A stretch of 64,000 nucleotides of DNA from Sambucus nigra (lineage: Eukaryota > Streptophyta > Magnoliopsida > Dipsacales > Adoxaceae). A program made the translations under genes and the position numbers. This document shows positions 12,659 through 22,235 of the stretch, piece after piece. The number at the start of each line of letters is the position of its first letter. Positions within the stretch are counted from its first letter, which is position 1. The notes under the pieces were generated by a model. The model saw only the letters and a program-made list of their open reading frames with translations. It did no database searches and was not told the origin of the DNA. The stretch is from assembly GCA_949130495.1 (NCBI GenBank), contig OX422223.1:80942751-81006750 (forward strand). Reading direction: 5' to 3'.

Positions 12659-13038
12659 TGTTATACCCATAATATTTTAATTAATAGACAAGATACATGT
12701 GGCATGGAAGCCCACACTAGAAGAATGAAGATATTCTCATGTACTGATAAGATGCCTCAGATTGTAAAGAAGGCCACAACCTGGCACCCTACCAGTAGAC
12801 TACTTTACACTTGCCTTATTAATACATAAGACCATGGTGTGGTACACAAACATGCCATGGACTGTAAGAACAAGACTACTTCAGAAGGCCATGACAAGGT
12901 GACTTACAGGTCGCGGACCCTGACCCGTCACCATTAGATCGCCAGATGTCCACCTTCTAGAAGGATTCCATGTGCTTAATACTTATCCACAAGGCACATG
13001 TCTTGTGCACGTGATGCCTTCACCAAAAATTATAAATA
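12659..13038 (+). mobile_element. Truncated LTR related to the element C LTR
   Basis: It starts TGTTATACCCATAAT and aligns along its length with the LTR at 54,635-55,183 (shared blocks include ATAGACAAGATAC, AAGAAGGCC and ATTATTAATA/ACGTAAGACCA-type segments, and the promoter region). The purine-rich sequence just before it could be a polypurine tract, which would make it a 3' LTR. It stops at 13,038 inside the TATA region, where the CACTA-like end begins. Confidence 0.7.
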
Positions 13039-13420
13039 CACTACACCAAAACAGGTCAATTGTAATGGGCAAAAACCGTTACAAAAAATATTTGTAACGG
13101 ATTAAATCCGTTAGAAAATTGGCGTTATTTATTTTACCAACGAAATTTGTAACGGATTTTATCCGTTACAAATTTAATACTTGTAACGGTCTAAATCCGT
13201 TACAAAATTTTTGTAACATATTTAGCTTTGGTACACATCTCATATATTAGTAATGAATGTGCTAACTTCTAACGGTTTTTATCCGTTACAAATATAAAAT
13301 TTGTAACGGATAAAAACCGTTACAAAATACATTGCAACGGATCGAGAATGTCATATATTTGTAACAAATATTTTTGTTTGTAACAGTTAAAGCTCGTTAG
13401 CAATATTATTTTATTTTTTA
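13039..13420 (+). mobile_element. Terminus of a CACTA (En/Spm-type) DNA transposon
   Basis: It begins CACTACACCAAAACAGG, the expected CACTA terminus. It continues with many direct and inverted copies of GTAACGG/CCGTTAC between 13,075 and 13,345. Some form near-perfect palindromes such as TAACGGATTTTATCCGTTA. Such sub-terminal repeats are known transposase-binding sites in CACTA elements. The insertion interrupts an LTR. I could not find a matching inverted end (TGTAGTG preceded by the repeats) downstream, so the right end is lost or far away. No transposase gene is recognised. Confidence 0.75.
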
Positions 13421-13726
13421 AAAAATATTAATTTTTCATTAAACAAGTAGATATAAATACACTAAGTAAAAACTTGTGCTCAACCAATGGAAATACAGAA
13501 CCAATGCCCACAAATTTCACTGAAACAATAATTTTAATACACACGTGACAATGAATGACACTACATTTCGGTGATATTAAATCGATCTAAAACTATATTT
13601 CATTCATAACCATTAAAGTTCTCAAAACAAAATGTACTACAAGAAAAACCATCTAGATTTTAACCATAACTTAAAACGAAGTCTAACATCATTAAAGTTC
13701 TAAACATATTAGACTTCGTTAACATC

Positions 13727-13803
13727 ATTCGACTCTCAGTTTGCCTAACTGACTAACAATTCATTCTCATTCGACTCTCAGTTGGCCTAACTGACTATTA
13801 TTC
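13727..13803. repeat. Two-copy short tandem repeat
   Basis: A unit of about 40 bp beginning CATTCGACTCTCAGTT and ending AACTGACTA occurs twice with one base difference in the core. Confidence 0.8.
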
Positions 13804-14379
13804 TCCCAAAAGTAGTGTTCATGATATTCCTTGCAAAAGTAGACTTCATTCTTGAATCTTCATATTTCCCCATAAGAACCTGTTGAACAAACTCAATATT
13901 AGTAAATCTGTAAGCATAAATGCGTAAATAACATAAAAGACTAGTACATTCATGTGCCATTAGCACGCAAAAAAAAAGTATGGGATGGGAAGGGAAGGGA
14001 GAGAGGAGAGGGGAAGGGTGGTTTGGAGCGTTGAGTGCGAAGAACCTACCTGTCTGTATATAATAAGATTAATGCAAGCATATAAACAAATAAATACACA
14101 AAAAATACATACATAAATACTCGTACAAACACTAAAAACCCAAACAAACATATATTTACATTTCCTACATAACATGCCACATCATAACATGTTTGGGGGG
14201 GCTATTTTGGATTTTTGCCCTCTAATGGCATGATTTTAAATGTCAAGTGTGTTATTTTATCACACATGAAGTCTTGGATAATTGAATAAAAATAAGTGTT
14301 ACATGAGAAGTCTTGGAAATTTGGGATATACCTTAACTCACTTCAACAAACACATCTAACAAGAAAGAATTATCATTAC

Positions 14380-14481
14380 CTTAAGCTTAACAAGTATTTT
14401 AGGAGTACTCCTTCCAGATGAAAATATCAGAAAAACAAATCCAAACTTTTGTCTATAAAGAGCATTCCAATCATAAAGTTC
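14380..14481 (-). pseudogene. Isolated exon of a TTL-type OHCU decarboxylase (ureide pathway)
   Basis: On the minus strand a 102-bp exon is bounded by a good acceptor (CTTTACAG) and donor (AAG|GTAATG). It encodes 34 residues without a stop, including WNALYRQKFGFVFLIFSSGR and then STPKILVKLK. This matches the conserved W-N-x-x-Y-xx-KFGFxFxIxxSGR block of 2-oxo-4-hydroxy-4-carboxy-5-ureidoimidazoline decarboxylase, the N-terminal domain of plant transthyretin-like S-allantoin synthase. The preceding and following exons are not found nearby, so this is a gene fragment. It lies in a cluster of unrelated fragments behind the CACTA-like end. Confidence 0.8.
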
Positions 14482-14866
14482 CTGTAAAGACAAAACATGT
14501 TATATTTCTTGTAAAATAAAAAGATGTTGGTTACAAAGCCATGTAGCCATAATACCACTTTATCAACTGTACACTTGTATGCGAGAGTGAATGCACAGAT
14601 AAAAGTATCAAATCGAGCATATGTTTAGGTAGTCCCGAAGATAGAAAATTTTTAGGAGAATTTTAGAAACCCAATAGAAACACTGTTAATTTATAAAAAT
14701 GGTTGAATAGATAAAGATCCCAGTTGAATCTATATTGAGATGGAGGGTCAAGTATATGGAGGGTCAAGTGCATAGTTTTGTATTCGAAGATCATGCTCAT
14801 GTGAGTGCAAAAAGGTATACCTGAAATTAAAAGAAATTACAGGGTTACATGCCTTAAGCGGAGTGG

Positions 14867-15058
14867 GTACTCACTAGAGAACTTGCATAGCAAATTGAGA
14901 AGGTTATGCAAGCTTTCGGTGACTATCTTGGTGTGAAGGTTCATGCTTGTGTTGGTGGGACCAGTGTTTATGAGGATCAGCGCATACTTTCAAGTGGTGT
15001 TCATGTTGTGGTTGGCACCCCTGGTCGTGTGTTTAACACGCTGTGATGACAATCGGTA
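14867..15058 (+). pseudogene. eIF4A (DEAD-box translation initiation helicase) fragment
   Basis: A single plus-strand frame reads VLTRELA, stop, [51 protein letters not shown], two stops, QS. This is eIF4A from motif Ia (PTRELA, here LTRELA) through motif Ib (TPGR). All three stops sit where eIF4A has Q or R codons (CAG to TAG, and probably CGA to TGA twice), consistent with C-to-T decay. The DEAD motif and everything after it is absent. The core of about 55 residues is otherwise nearly unchanged, suggesting a fairly recent capture. No introns interrupt it. Confidence 0.9.
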
Positions 15059-15307
15059 CCTGAAGGGACGTGAAGCACAACAATTTGCAGGTAGTTATTA
15101 TCTATGTTAAAACAACATAAACTAGAAACAAGGCAAAAAAGGTCGTGTAATCAACACATGTAGCTAGGAATTGGCTCATTTTAGTTGGGTAACCGTACTC
15201 GGAGTTTTGAAAAAATAATGAGCAGCTTACCACCTAGCATTAATGAAAAAATAATGTGACTTGACATAATCTCCATTCATGTATAAAACTTAACCTAACA
15301 TGGATGC

Positions 15308-15483
15308 TTACCATTTGACCACAATAGGACTACTCACATAATGCTTACCATCTGACCAAATGAACTGTCCAAACACCTAGTCCGTAGGTTTCATAACACA
15401 CGCTTTATAAGTACCTGGAGATCCAACATTCTTAAGTTTTTGAGTCACCCTTTCAATTCCAGGAGAATATGAACTCAAATAAC
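15308..15483 (-). pseudogene. Subtilisin-like protease C-terminal fragment
   Basis: The minus strand reads YLSSYSPGIERVTQKLKNVG, SPGTYKACVMKPTD, stop, VFGQFIWSDGKHYVSSPIVV, KW, stop. Plant subtilases end with a fibronectin-III-like domain having V-T-R-x-(L/V)-x-NVGSPGTYKA and, about 45 residues later, G(Y/W)VFGxLxWSDGKHYVRSPIVV. Here the segment between these blocks is deleted and a TAG marks the join. A splice acceptor (TTTCAG) precedes the fragment at 15,484. It has no catalytic residues. Confidence 0.85.
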
Positions 15484-15747
15484 CTGAAATACACAAAAAA
15501 ATGGAAGTGATGAATTTATTGGAGATCCACTACAAAAGACACTCCATGTTAACACACCACAAAACTGACTAAATTAATTATACTAAGCAATATATACACT
15601 TCACCAACACCATATAAAATTACCACTGACAATTCACAAAAGGCCAATGAAGGCACGGTTGTAATTCAATAATTGGAGGCAGCAGTTACGACACACCACA
15701 AAGCGGAAAGCTTGGGTTTATTTGTTGGTAGAGATAGAGATAGAAAG

Positions 15748-15772
15748 GAATGTATGTATGTATGTATGTATA
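15748..15772. repeat. (GTAT)n microsatellite
   Basis: Six or so tandem GTAT units. The plus-strand ORF that runs through it (to 16,097) has no recognised similarity. Confidence 0.9.
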
Positions 15773-16188
15773 TCCCCATTTCATCTCCATCCAGATACTC
15801 AACCTGACAAATACTACATTTGATGTTATCATGATCCCCATTGCATCCTATCGTGCCTTCCTCTGGAAGCGTAGGCTAATAGATGCTTCATTTAACACAG
15901 TTTCACATTGCCTCTCTGATAGTGTTGCGCTCACAGTGCCCACTTTCTCCTCTAGAGCTAATAATTCCTTATATGACAACATGCAACAATGTTCAATGTG
16001 CATGCCGGATATTGGCATTGCATACCGGATATTGGCATTGTTGAGATGTTGTTTGGATATTCATAGTAACAAGAGTGACATGTCACCATATTTCTGAGTT
16101 TACAGAGGCATGTCATTTAGCTAAACCACTTTACGTATTTATTCTCCTATGATTGCATATAACTTGTAAGTTTGATTAGGCCATGCAC

Positions 16189-16281
16189 CTGATAAAGATT
16201 TCCATTGCACCGCAGAACTGATGAGCCTTTCCACCGAACTCAATTAGTGTAATATAAGCAAGTTACCGAATAACCTCTAAC
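16189..16281 (-). other. Exon-like segment with splice signals, unknown gene
   Basis: The minus strand has TTATTTTCAG before and CAG|GTGCATGG after a 93-bp segment (31 codons). One frame has a single stop (VRGYSVTCLYYTN, stop, VRWKGSSVLRCNGNLYQ). I do not recognise the protein. Its position between identified gene fragments suggests another captured piece. Confidence 0.35.
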
Positions 16282-16428
16282 CTGAAAATAAAGTATACAT
16301 CAAAACTAATTATTGGATTTCAAATTTTAAAAGCAGTCATGATGTGTAAACAACGCAACAAAAGAATTATTCAATTAATCTTAACGAGTGCAAAAACTTT
16401 TCACCGTTTATCTTTCAACTCGAACCAA

Positions 16429-16641
16429 CTAGAACCCAAGGGTGGAGAAAAAGACAGTAAAAAGGACGGTAAGAGTATAACCCACCCCATTATCTTCTAA
16501 AACATCAATAACAAATATCAGTTCGGCTTCCTTTTTCATATAATCTGGTTGCTCGTGCATTAAAAGGTCCAGATTGTCATTTGGTAAAGGGGGAATATAG
16601 TGCAGCAGCTCCAACGCAATGTGCCAAATTTGACTATCCAC
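16429..16641 (-). other. Exon-like open stretch, unknown gene
   Basis: The minus-strand frame contains SQIWHIALELLHYIPPLPND, then NLDLLMHEQPDYMKKEAELI, then FVIDVLEDNG. It is preceded by TTCCTCAG, which could be an acceptor, and followed by GGGTGGGT, which could hold a donor. The composition looks like real protein (acidic, leucine-rich helices), but I cannot name the family. Same gene-fragment cluster. Confidence 0.35.
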
Positions 16642-17497
16642 AGAACTGAGGAAGATAATACCTACAGCGTCGATCTTCGAAACACATGGACTAATGCTTA
16701 TGCCGAGGTATTATTTCTGTTATTTTATCACTTCGATCAAATATGTATGCATTTCAATACTGATCAAAAAAGTTATCCTTGAGATATTTCCTTTGTTACA
16801 ATATCTGGGGAAGCATATAAATACATTATAAATAAGCCATTCAGTAGTAAAAGCAAAATTAGGAAGATTTGAAAGCATACAGAGGACAACTCAGGAAGCA
16901 AATACCGCGCACAAGACTATAAACAAGACATTTAAATTGAAGTTGACAGTGGGGAAGATAGTAAATATATAAAACCATCATGTAACATGCTGAGTAACAA
17001 ATGTATGGCCTTATTTATATAAATAACATTTTAAGACCCCTGAATTCGAGGACGGAACTCAGTAGACAAAGAGGTTCTACACTACAGGAGCTTAACCTGG
17101 GGAAAAATTAAGGAGGCCAGTGTACCACTATTGGAGTATGAAAGTGAAAAGAAAAAAAACCAACATCCCAACTCTAAATATTGAGTAATAAACCACTCCA
17201 TTTTGATTTGGTTAACCACTCATACATGAATTCACGCGCGTAAATGATCTTTTAAAAATACGATATACAAAATACTAATTATTTTGTGCACTTCACCTTC
17301 TAAAATCTATAAAGAATATAAATCATAAACAAACATGACACTAAACCAAAAACAGGGTAACATTCAAAAGGATTAGTGTGAGTAAATAATTTCCCCATAT
17401 GATATAAAGATTAAAAAGGCTGGAGATATATAACATGTACAATCCACCAGCAAGTGTCGATGGTTTGATTAGCTGGGAAGGGAACTATCAAAACTGA

Positions 17498-17740
17498 TCA
17501 TACCAAGCGTTTTATCAAAGGCCAGTTTAAGTCACATAGATCAGTAGGGCGGTTACCTTTGACATCTTTTATATCCGTGTTAGCATTATTTAGTTTCACA
17601 AGAAACTCACCAATGGATTTTCTCTCACAAACAACAATGTAATGCAGTGGTGTTTGGCCATCATTATCATTTGCATTTACATCAGCATTCCTATTTAAAA
17701 GCAGTTTCGTAATGTTAATATGGCCACAATAGATGAAAAC
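17498..17740 (-). pseudogene. Last exon of an ankyrin-repeat acyl-CoA-binding protein (ACBP1/2 type)
   Basis: The minus-strand frame is open for about 80 codons to a stop at 17,500-17,498. It includes GHINITKLLLNRNADVNAND, then NDGQTPLHYIVVCERKSIGE, then FLVKLNNANTDIKDVKGNRP, then TDLCDLNWPLIKRLV. This fits the C-terminal ankyrin repeats and the G-N-x-P-x-DLC-x-x-x-W tail of plant class II ACBPs, which bind acyl-CoA at membranes. A possible acceptor (ATCGTCAG) lies at its upstream edge. The acyl-CoA-binding domain and earlier ankyrin exons are missing, because the sequence beyond 17,741 is retrotransposon integrase. The frame is intact, but no complete gene exists here. Confidence 0.8.
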
Positions 17741-17743
17741 CTG

Positions 17744-19000
17744 ACGATGAATGTTATTACCCTTGATTTAGGACCATCTTGGATGGATCCCATCAGGGCA
17801 TATACTGAAGAGGGAGAATTGCCAGAGGACAAGCTCGCGGCAAAGAAATTGAAGTTTAAAGCTGCTCGGTATGTACTAACTAATGGTGTTTTGTATAGAC
17901 GAGGAATTATGGCAGGTTTGCAGAGATGTGTACACCCATCCGAGGTGAAAGAATTGATTGAAGAGATCCATGAAGGGTCTTGTGGAGCACATGTGGCAGG
18001 TCGGACACTTTTGCAAAGAATGACGACGCAAGGATACTACTGGCCGACGATGAGGGCTGATTGTATAGCCTATGCTAAGAAATGTGACAAGTGCCAACAT
18101 TTTTCCTCCATTCGACGAACTCCACAAGCTTTGTTGACACCCATAACTTTCCCTTGGCCATTTTCCATGTGGGGAATTGATTTGGTTTGACCATTGCCAA
18201 CCACTCGAGGAAGATTCAAGTACCTCGTCGTTGTAGTAGATTATTTTACTAAGTGGGTAGAGGCTGAACCCCTCATCGATATGACGTACGAGAAGGTATA
18301 CCAGTTTGTTTGGAAGAATATCATCTGTCGATATGGTCTCCCTTATGCCTTCATCACAGATCATGGAACACAATTTGACAACGAGGAGTTTGCTGCCTAG
18401 TGTCAACAATCAAACATCCTGAAGACCCATTCAGCACCAGGTCATCCTCAAAGCAATGGGCAGACTGAGGTGACAAATAGAACACTACTAAATGGTTTGA
18501 AAAAGAGGCTAAGTGAAGCTAAAGCTAATTGGATTAATGAGCTACAATCAGTATTGTGGGCTTACTGAACAACTCCCCGAGCAGCGACTGGAGAATCACC
18601 ATATATGCTAGCATTTGGAAGTGAGGCTGTAATACCTGCCGAGTTGGGTCTACCAACACACAGAGTGTTGAATTTCAATTCCCCAATCAGTGACTTGATG
18701 AGAAGACTGGATTTGGATATGCTCGAGGAAGTTAGAGAAGAGGCATCCATTAGGAATGCTGCTTACCAACAACGCAGAGCTCTGTTCTACAACAAAAGGG
18801 TGAAGAAATGCGACTTAAAAGAAGGGGATTATGTGCTAAAGAAGTTCATTCAGAAGCACAATAAACTTGAAGCCAACTGGCATGGACCTTACCGAGTTAC
18901 AAAAGTTGTTCGACCAGGAACTTACCGAATAGCAACTCTAGAAGGAGAGGAATTCAAGAATGCTTCGAATGCTGAACACCTTCGCAAGTATTATCAGTAA
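17744..19000 (+). pseudogene. Integrase of element B (three stops)
   Basis: One continuous frame of about 420 codons runs to a stop at the end, with internal stops at 18,188 (TGA), 18,398 (TAG) and 18,566 (TGA). Parts in order: pre-zinc linker (ELPEDKLAAKKL), zinc-binding H2C2 domain (HEGSCGAHVAGRTLL, then CIAYAKKCDKCQ), catalytic core with the three acidic residues visible (WGIDLV; FITDHGTQFDN; SNGQTEVTNRT), and a C-terminal domain (EGDYVLKKFIQ, then WHGPYRVTKVVRPGTYRI). Two stops fit C-to-T/G-to-A changes at conserved Trp (AAWC) and Arg (WAYR) codons. Reading frame is otherwise preserved, so inactivation is fairly recent. Confidence 0.9.
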
Positions 19001-19411
19001 TGTAAAATGTACAGCAGTTCCATCAACATGAATAAAACAATGATGTTCACAATTTTTCTCTCTCTCCTTTGTTTGAAAGTTTTTTGGGGAATACTAGTGT
19101 AGTGTTGTACACTACGCTGTTCAACAGCAAAAAGAAGATGATAGTTCAGACCCACGACCAACTCCGGTTGGTAAAAGGGCGAGAACAAATTATACTCCTT
19201 TGGTTAGGAGGCGTACACTTGCGTGATCAACTTCGGTTGGTAAAAGAGCTTGTGAACAAGATAGTTCGAAAGAACCTGATAGTTCGAGCGTGACCAACTT
19301 CGGTTGGTAAAATAGAGAGAACAAATTATACTCCTTTGGTTAGGAGGCGTACACTTGCGTGATCAACTTCGGTTGGTAAAAGAGCTTGTGGACAAGATAG
19401 TTCGAAAGAAC
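19001..19411 (+). repeat. Hairpin-containing tandem repeats, left half of element B spacer
   Basis: Units of about 70 bp each contain an inverted repeat CCAAC-N4-GTTGG, followed by GTAAAA. Examples: ACCAACTTCGGTTGGT at 19,290 and CCAACTCCGGTTGG near 19,157. Other parts of the unit (CTCCTTTGGTTAGGAGGCG) are also short inverted repeats. The array is cut by element A and resumes at 26,695. No protein is encoded. Confidence 0.85.
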
Positions 19412-19416
19412 CTGAT
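19412..19416. other. Target-site duplication of element A, left copy (CTGAT)
   Basis: CTGAT directly precedes TGTTGATG and recurs at 26,690-26,694 after the right LTR. Confidence 0.95.
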
Positions 19417-20018
19417 TGTTGATGTAAAAAACTAGATCGCTCTAATTTTTTAATAACAGATAAATAAATAAGACAAAGATTTTTAAAGTGGTTCGGCTAG
19501 GAATAAAGCCTACGTCCACTGTTATGTTATTGCTGAGTGTTTGTGGAATTCTTGATTACAAGATCTCTCAAGAAATTCCGGTCCCCTTGAATGAGGATGA
19601 TACAAGGTATTTATAGCCTTGAGGCTGTACATGAAAGGGTCGATACATTAAATGATATACATGTGAAAGGGTAATACATTTAATGCCCTTAGACTTGTGC
19701 GTCAAGGATAATCATTTAATGAACCAGTTGGACTGTTCGTTATCTGGCAATCAATGCTGTGGCCGAGATGCAGCTCGGATCGTCTGAGTAACTCGGGTAT
19801 GTTGATCTTCCTGGTATTCAAGAGTTCCTCGGAGAGGTATGTTCCTCGGAGCCTGTGAGTTCCTCGAAGAGGTCTATTCCTCGGAGCCTGTGAGTTCCTC
19901 GAAGAGGTCTATTCCTCGGAGCCTGTGAGTTCCTCGGAGAGGTCTGTTGTTGCCATGTAGATAGCCAGGTGTCTTCGTATGATTGGTCCACGTCAGCAGA
20001 TTAAATTTGGTATCAACA
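19417..20018 (-). repeat. 3' LTR of element A
   Basis: Bounded by TGTTGATG and TATCAACA on the plus strand. On the minus strand it starts TGTTGATACC. TATAAATA lies at 19,615-19,608. U3 contains four imperfect copies of a roughly 37-bp unit with a CTCCGAGGAAC core (19,820-19,945). Near the LTR end an AGTGG/GGCT...AGCC/CCACT stem can form (about 19,487-19,530). Confidence 0.95.
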
Positions 20019-20036
20019 GAAGCCCCCAATGCTTCA
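20019..20036 (-). other. Polypurine tract of element A
   Basis: On the minus strand, GCATTGGGGGCTTC lies directly before the 3' LTR. The same tract occurs in element F, and ATTAGGGGCTTC in element B. Confidence 0.85.
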
Positions 20037-20237
20037 TGCTTGATGGTTTACTTGAAAGGATGGAGTATTTATTCTGCCGTGTTGCTCGGTGCTCGTGAAA
20101 TTCTTGATCTACCTTCTTGATTTGTTGGACATAAAGGGCATTATCTCCTGGACGACATATGATGCCGCTTGTAGCTTATCATAATCTTCAAGTATGTTGA
20201 TTGGTTTGCTAGCCGACCTACTGCATTCTGTGAGCTA

Positions 20238-20544
20238 GTGGTGGACTTTGAAACATTTTCATATAACTTCTTCTTCAATTTTGGTCGAGACAGTATTAGC
20301 AAAGATCTCAGTGATGTAGATGCTGATTTTAACTTCTACCTCTACTCGGGGGCGAGCAAGAGGTTTTCGGGGATGAGCAAGAGCTGCTCGGGGACGAACA
20401 AGAATTGCTCGGACAGACCATCTGTGATGAAGATCAGAATGCTGAAATATCTTAATTTCATAAAATTTCCATTATGCTTTGGATGATCTTCCTGCTGGCG
20501 AGGAACCTGTTTCAAAATCAGAGGGAGAGAAACCAATAGAGTAG
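20238..20544 (+). pseudogene. Tail of the antisense extra gene retained in element A
   Basis: The plus-strand frame ends SVMKIRMLKYLNFI, then after a frameshift AGEEPVSKSEGEKPIE and stop. The last residues of the 445-codon antisense ORF of element B are SVMNVRMLRDLNFIN, then AGEEPVSKAEGKKPIE and stop. The two are clearly homologous and in the same orientation relative to their elements. Everything upstream of roughly the last 45 codons is gone or replaced. This shows A is an internal-deletion derivative of a B-like element. No function is expected. Confidence 0.85.
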
Positions 20545-20789
20545 GAATCTCAATGTAATAGTTAGTACACAATTTAATATCAATGTAATAAATTTGCATA
20601 ATTCATTTTGAATTCAGTGAAAGAATTTCATTTTTGTTCGCAAATTTGAATTTGCTATTGTTTTGTAAATATCAAACACTTTATTATTTGTGCTTGCATA
20701 ACAATATTGTATGGTTCATCGACCAAAAAGGTTACAAGTATCAATGTTGCTTGATCACTTAATAATAAAGTAATGAGTATAATTTATTC

Positions 20790-21000
20790 AAAGTGTTTCC
20801 AACCAACCAAGGTGGATAAATAATGTTTGTCGACCAACTACAGTTGATGGGTTTTTATCCCCGACCAACCATACTTGGTATAGTTTGGAATATTTTGTTC
20901 TTTAAAGAACTTTTTGAAATAATGTTACCTCCTGACCAACATAAGTTGTAATATGAGAGTATATTTTTATCTTACCAACCGTAATTGATCATGCTGGTGT
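20790..21000 (-). repeat. Diverged CCAAC/GTTGG hairpin repeats in element A
   Basis: Four to five copies of the same inverted-repeat motif as in element B, with more loop variation (for example CCAACATAAGTTG). Confidence 0.7.
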
Positions 21001-21019
21001 ACACTTTTTGGCTCCTTAA

Positions 21020-21310
21020 AGCTTTTGGCTCCTTAGAGCATGTCCTCCTAACCAAAGGAGGTTGGCTACTTATAGCACTTTTGCTCCGTAGAGCGCTCCG
21101 GAGAGCTTATCCTCCTAACCAAAGGAGGTTGGCTACTTATAGCACTTTTGCTCCGTAGAGCGCTCCGGAGAGCTTATCCTCCTAACCAAAGGAGGTTGGC
21201 TACTTATAGCACTTTTGCTCCGTAGAGCGCTCCGGAGAGCTTATCCTCCTAACCAAAGGAGGTTGGCTACTTATAGCACTTTTGCTCCGTAGAGCGCTCC
21301 GGAGAGCTTG
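21020..21310 (-). repeat. Tandem array of a 69-bp unit (about four copies)
   Basis: The unit contains CCTCCTAACCAAAGGAGG, GGCTACTTATAGC and CTCCGTAGAGCGCTCCGGAG. Three copies are almost identical, indicating recent amplification. CCTCC...GGAGG and CTCCG...CGGAG are inverted and could pair in the transcript. Confidence 0.9.
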
Positions 21311-21362
21311 ACTCCGTAGAGCATGGCTCCGTAGAGCATGACTCCGTAGAGCAGTCTTCTTG

Positions 21363-21700
21363 GTTGATCCTGTAACATCCACAGGTTGATCAGCGAGCAA
21401 TGTTTGTTTCTCGGGAGTATTAGGAATTCTCCCAACCATTTCTGCATTGCATCCTGTAACATCCACAGGTTGATCAGCAAGCAACTTTTGTTTCTCGAGA
21501 GTATTAGGAATCCTCCCAACCATTTCTGCATTGCATCCTGTAACATCCACAGGTTGATCAGCAAGCAACTTTTGTTCCTCGGGAGTATTAAGATTAGTAA
21601 ACTCCGCTATAGCTTGTATTAATGGCATGTCGGCATGCATGGTATGGGCCTGGAAACACAGCCTCCTTCTTCTACTTGCTTTAATTAATGCCACTGCCAA
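21363..21700 (-). pseudogene. RT-RNase H linker with an 84-bp tandem amplification
   Basis: The minus-strand frame from 21,700 begins VALIKASRRRRLCFQAHTM, like the ALxxASRkLrpYFQAHTI block at the end of RT. It continues AIAEFTNLNTPEEQ, like the linker that normally precedes RNase H. Then a 28-codon unit (LLADQPVDVTGCNAEMVGR plus IPNTPEKQK) repeats nearly three times. The repeats use the same frame, but this is most likely minisatellite growth inside a dead gene. Confidence 0.75.
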
Positions 21701-22235
21701 TTTTTCCAGCTTTGGGTATCTGATCTCTGCACCTCTTCTTTCGTTTTTGGGGATCGCAACCCTAAAAGGGCTTTGATCTTGTCTGGATTTGCTTCAACGT
21801 CTCGCTGGTTGATGATGTACCCGAGGAACATTCCTTCTCGTACTCCAAATGTGCACTTCGTCGGGTTGAGTTTCATTTGATAATTATCCAGTTGATCAAA
21901 AGTTTGACTCAAGTCAACCAAATGATCAGCAGCTTTCTTGCATGTCATCAACATAGACTTCCATACTGCAACTGATTTTCTCGGCAAAAACCTTGTTCAT
22001 CAGCCGTTGTTATGTCTTCAGGTTTCATTTTAATCTAGTTGTAGCCAGAGTAAATATCCATGAGCAACTCGTGTCCCGAGGTAGCATCCACTGCTTTGTT
22101 GAGATCGGTGAAATCAACACACATTCTCCATTTATTGTTTTTCTTCTACCCGGCAAGGAGATCTAGATCTCTCTTTGGCTCGGTCTTCATTTCCTCTTGT
22201 GTAGCTTGATTCTTCTCGGGGCTGGATACTCTTCT
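21685..22235 (-). pseudogene. Reverse transcriptase fragment (displaced downstream of integrase)
   Basis: The minus strand shows CVDFTDLNKAVDATSGHELL, then a deleted and decayed region where YVDD should be (SVAVWKSMLM), then DQLDNYQMKLNPTKCTFGVR, then EGMFLGYIINQRDVEANPDK. These are RT palm and thumb pieces. The catalytic YVDD is not intact. In a normal element RT precedes RNase H and integrase; here it follows a truncated integrase directly, the junction being near 22,240. Confidence 0.85.

Noticed and set aside
13629..13645. TACTACAAGAAAAACC as a second CACTA end
   Set aside because: First base is not C, no sub-terminal repeats follow, and orientation is the same as the end at 13,039.
19100..19125. 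GTAGTGTTGTACACTAC palindrome as the missing CACTA right end
   Set aside because: Lies inside element B spacer, lacks the AAACC/TTTGG extension and the GTAACGG repeats.
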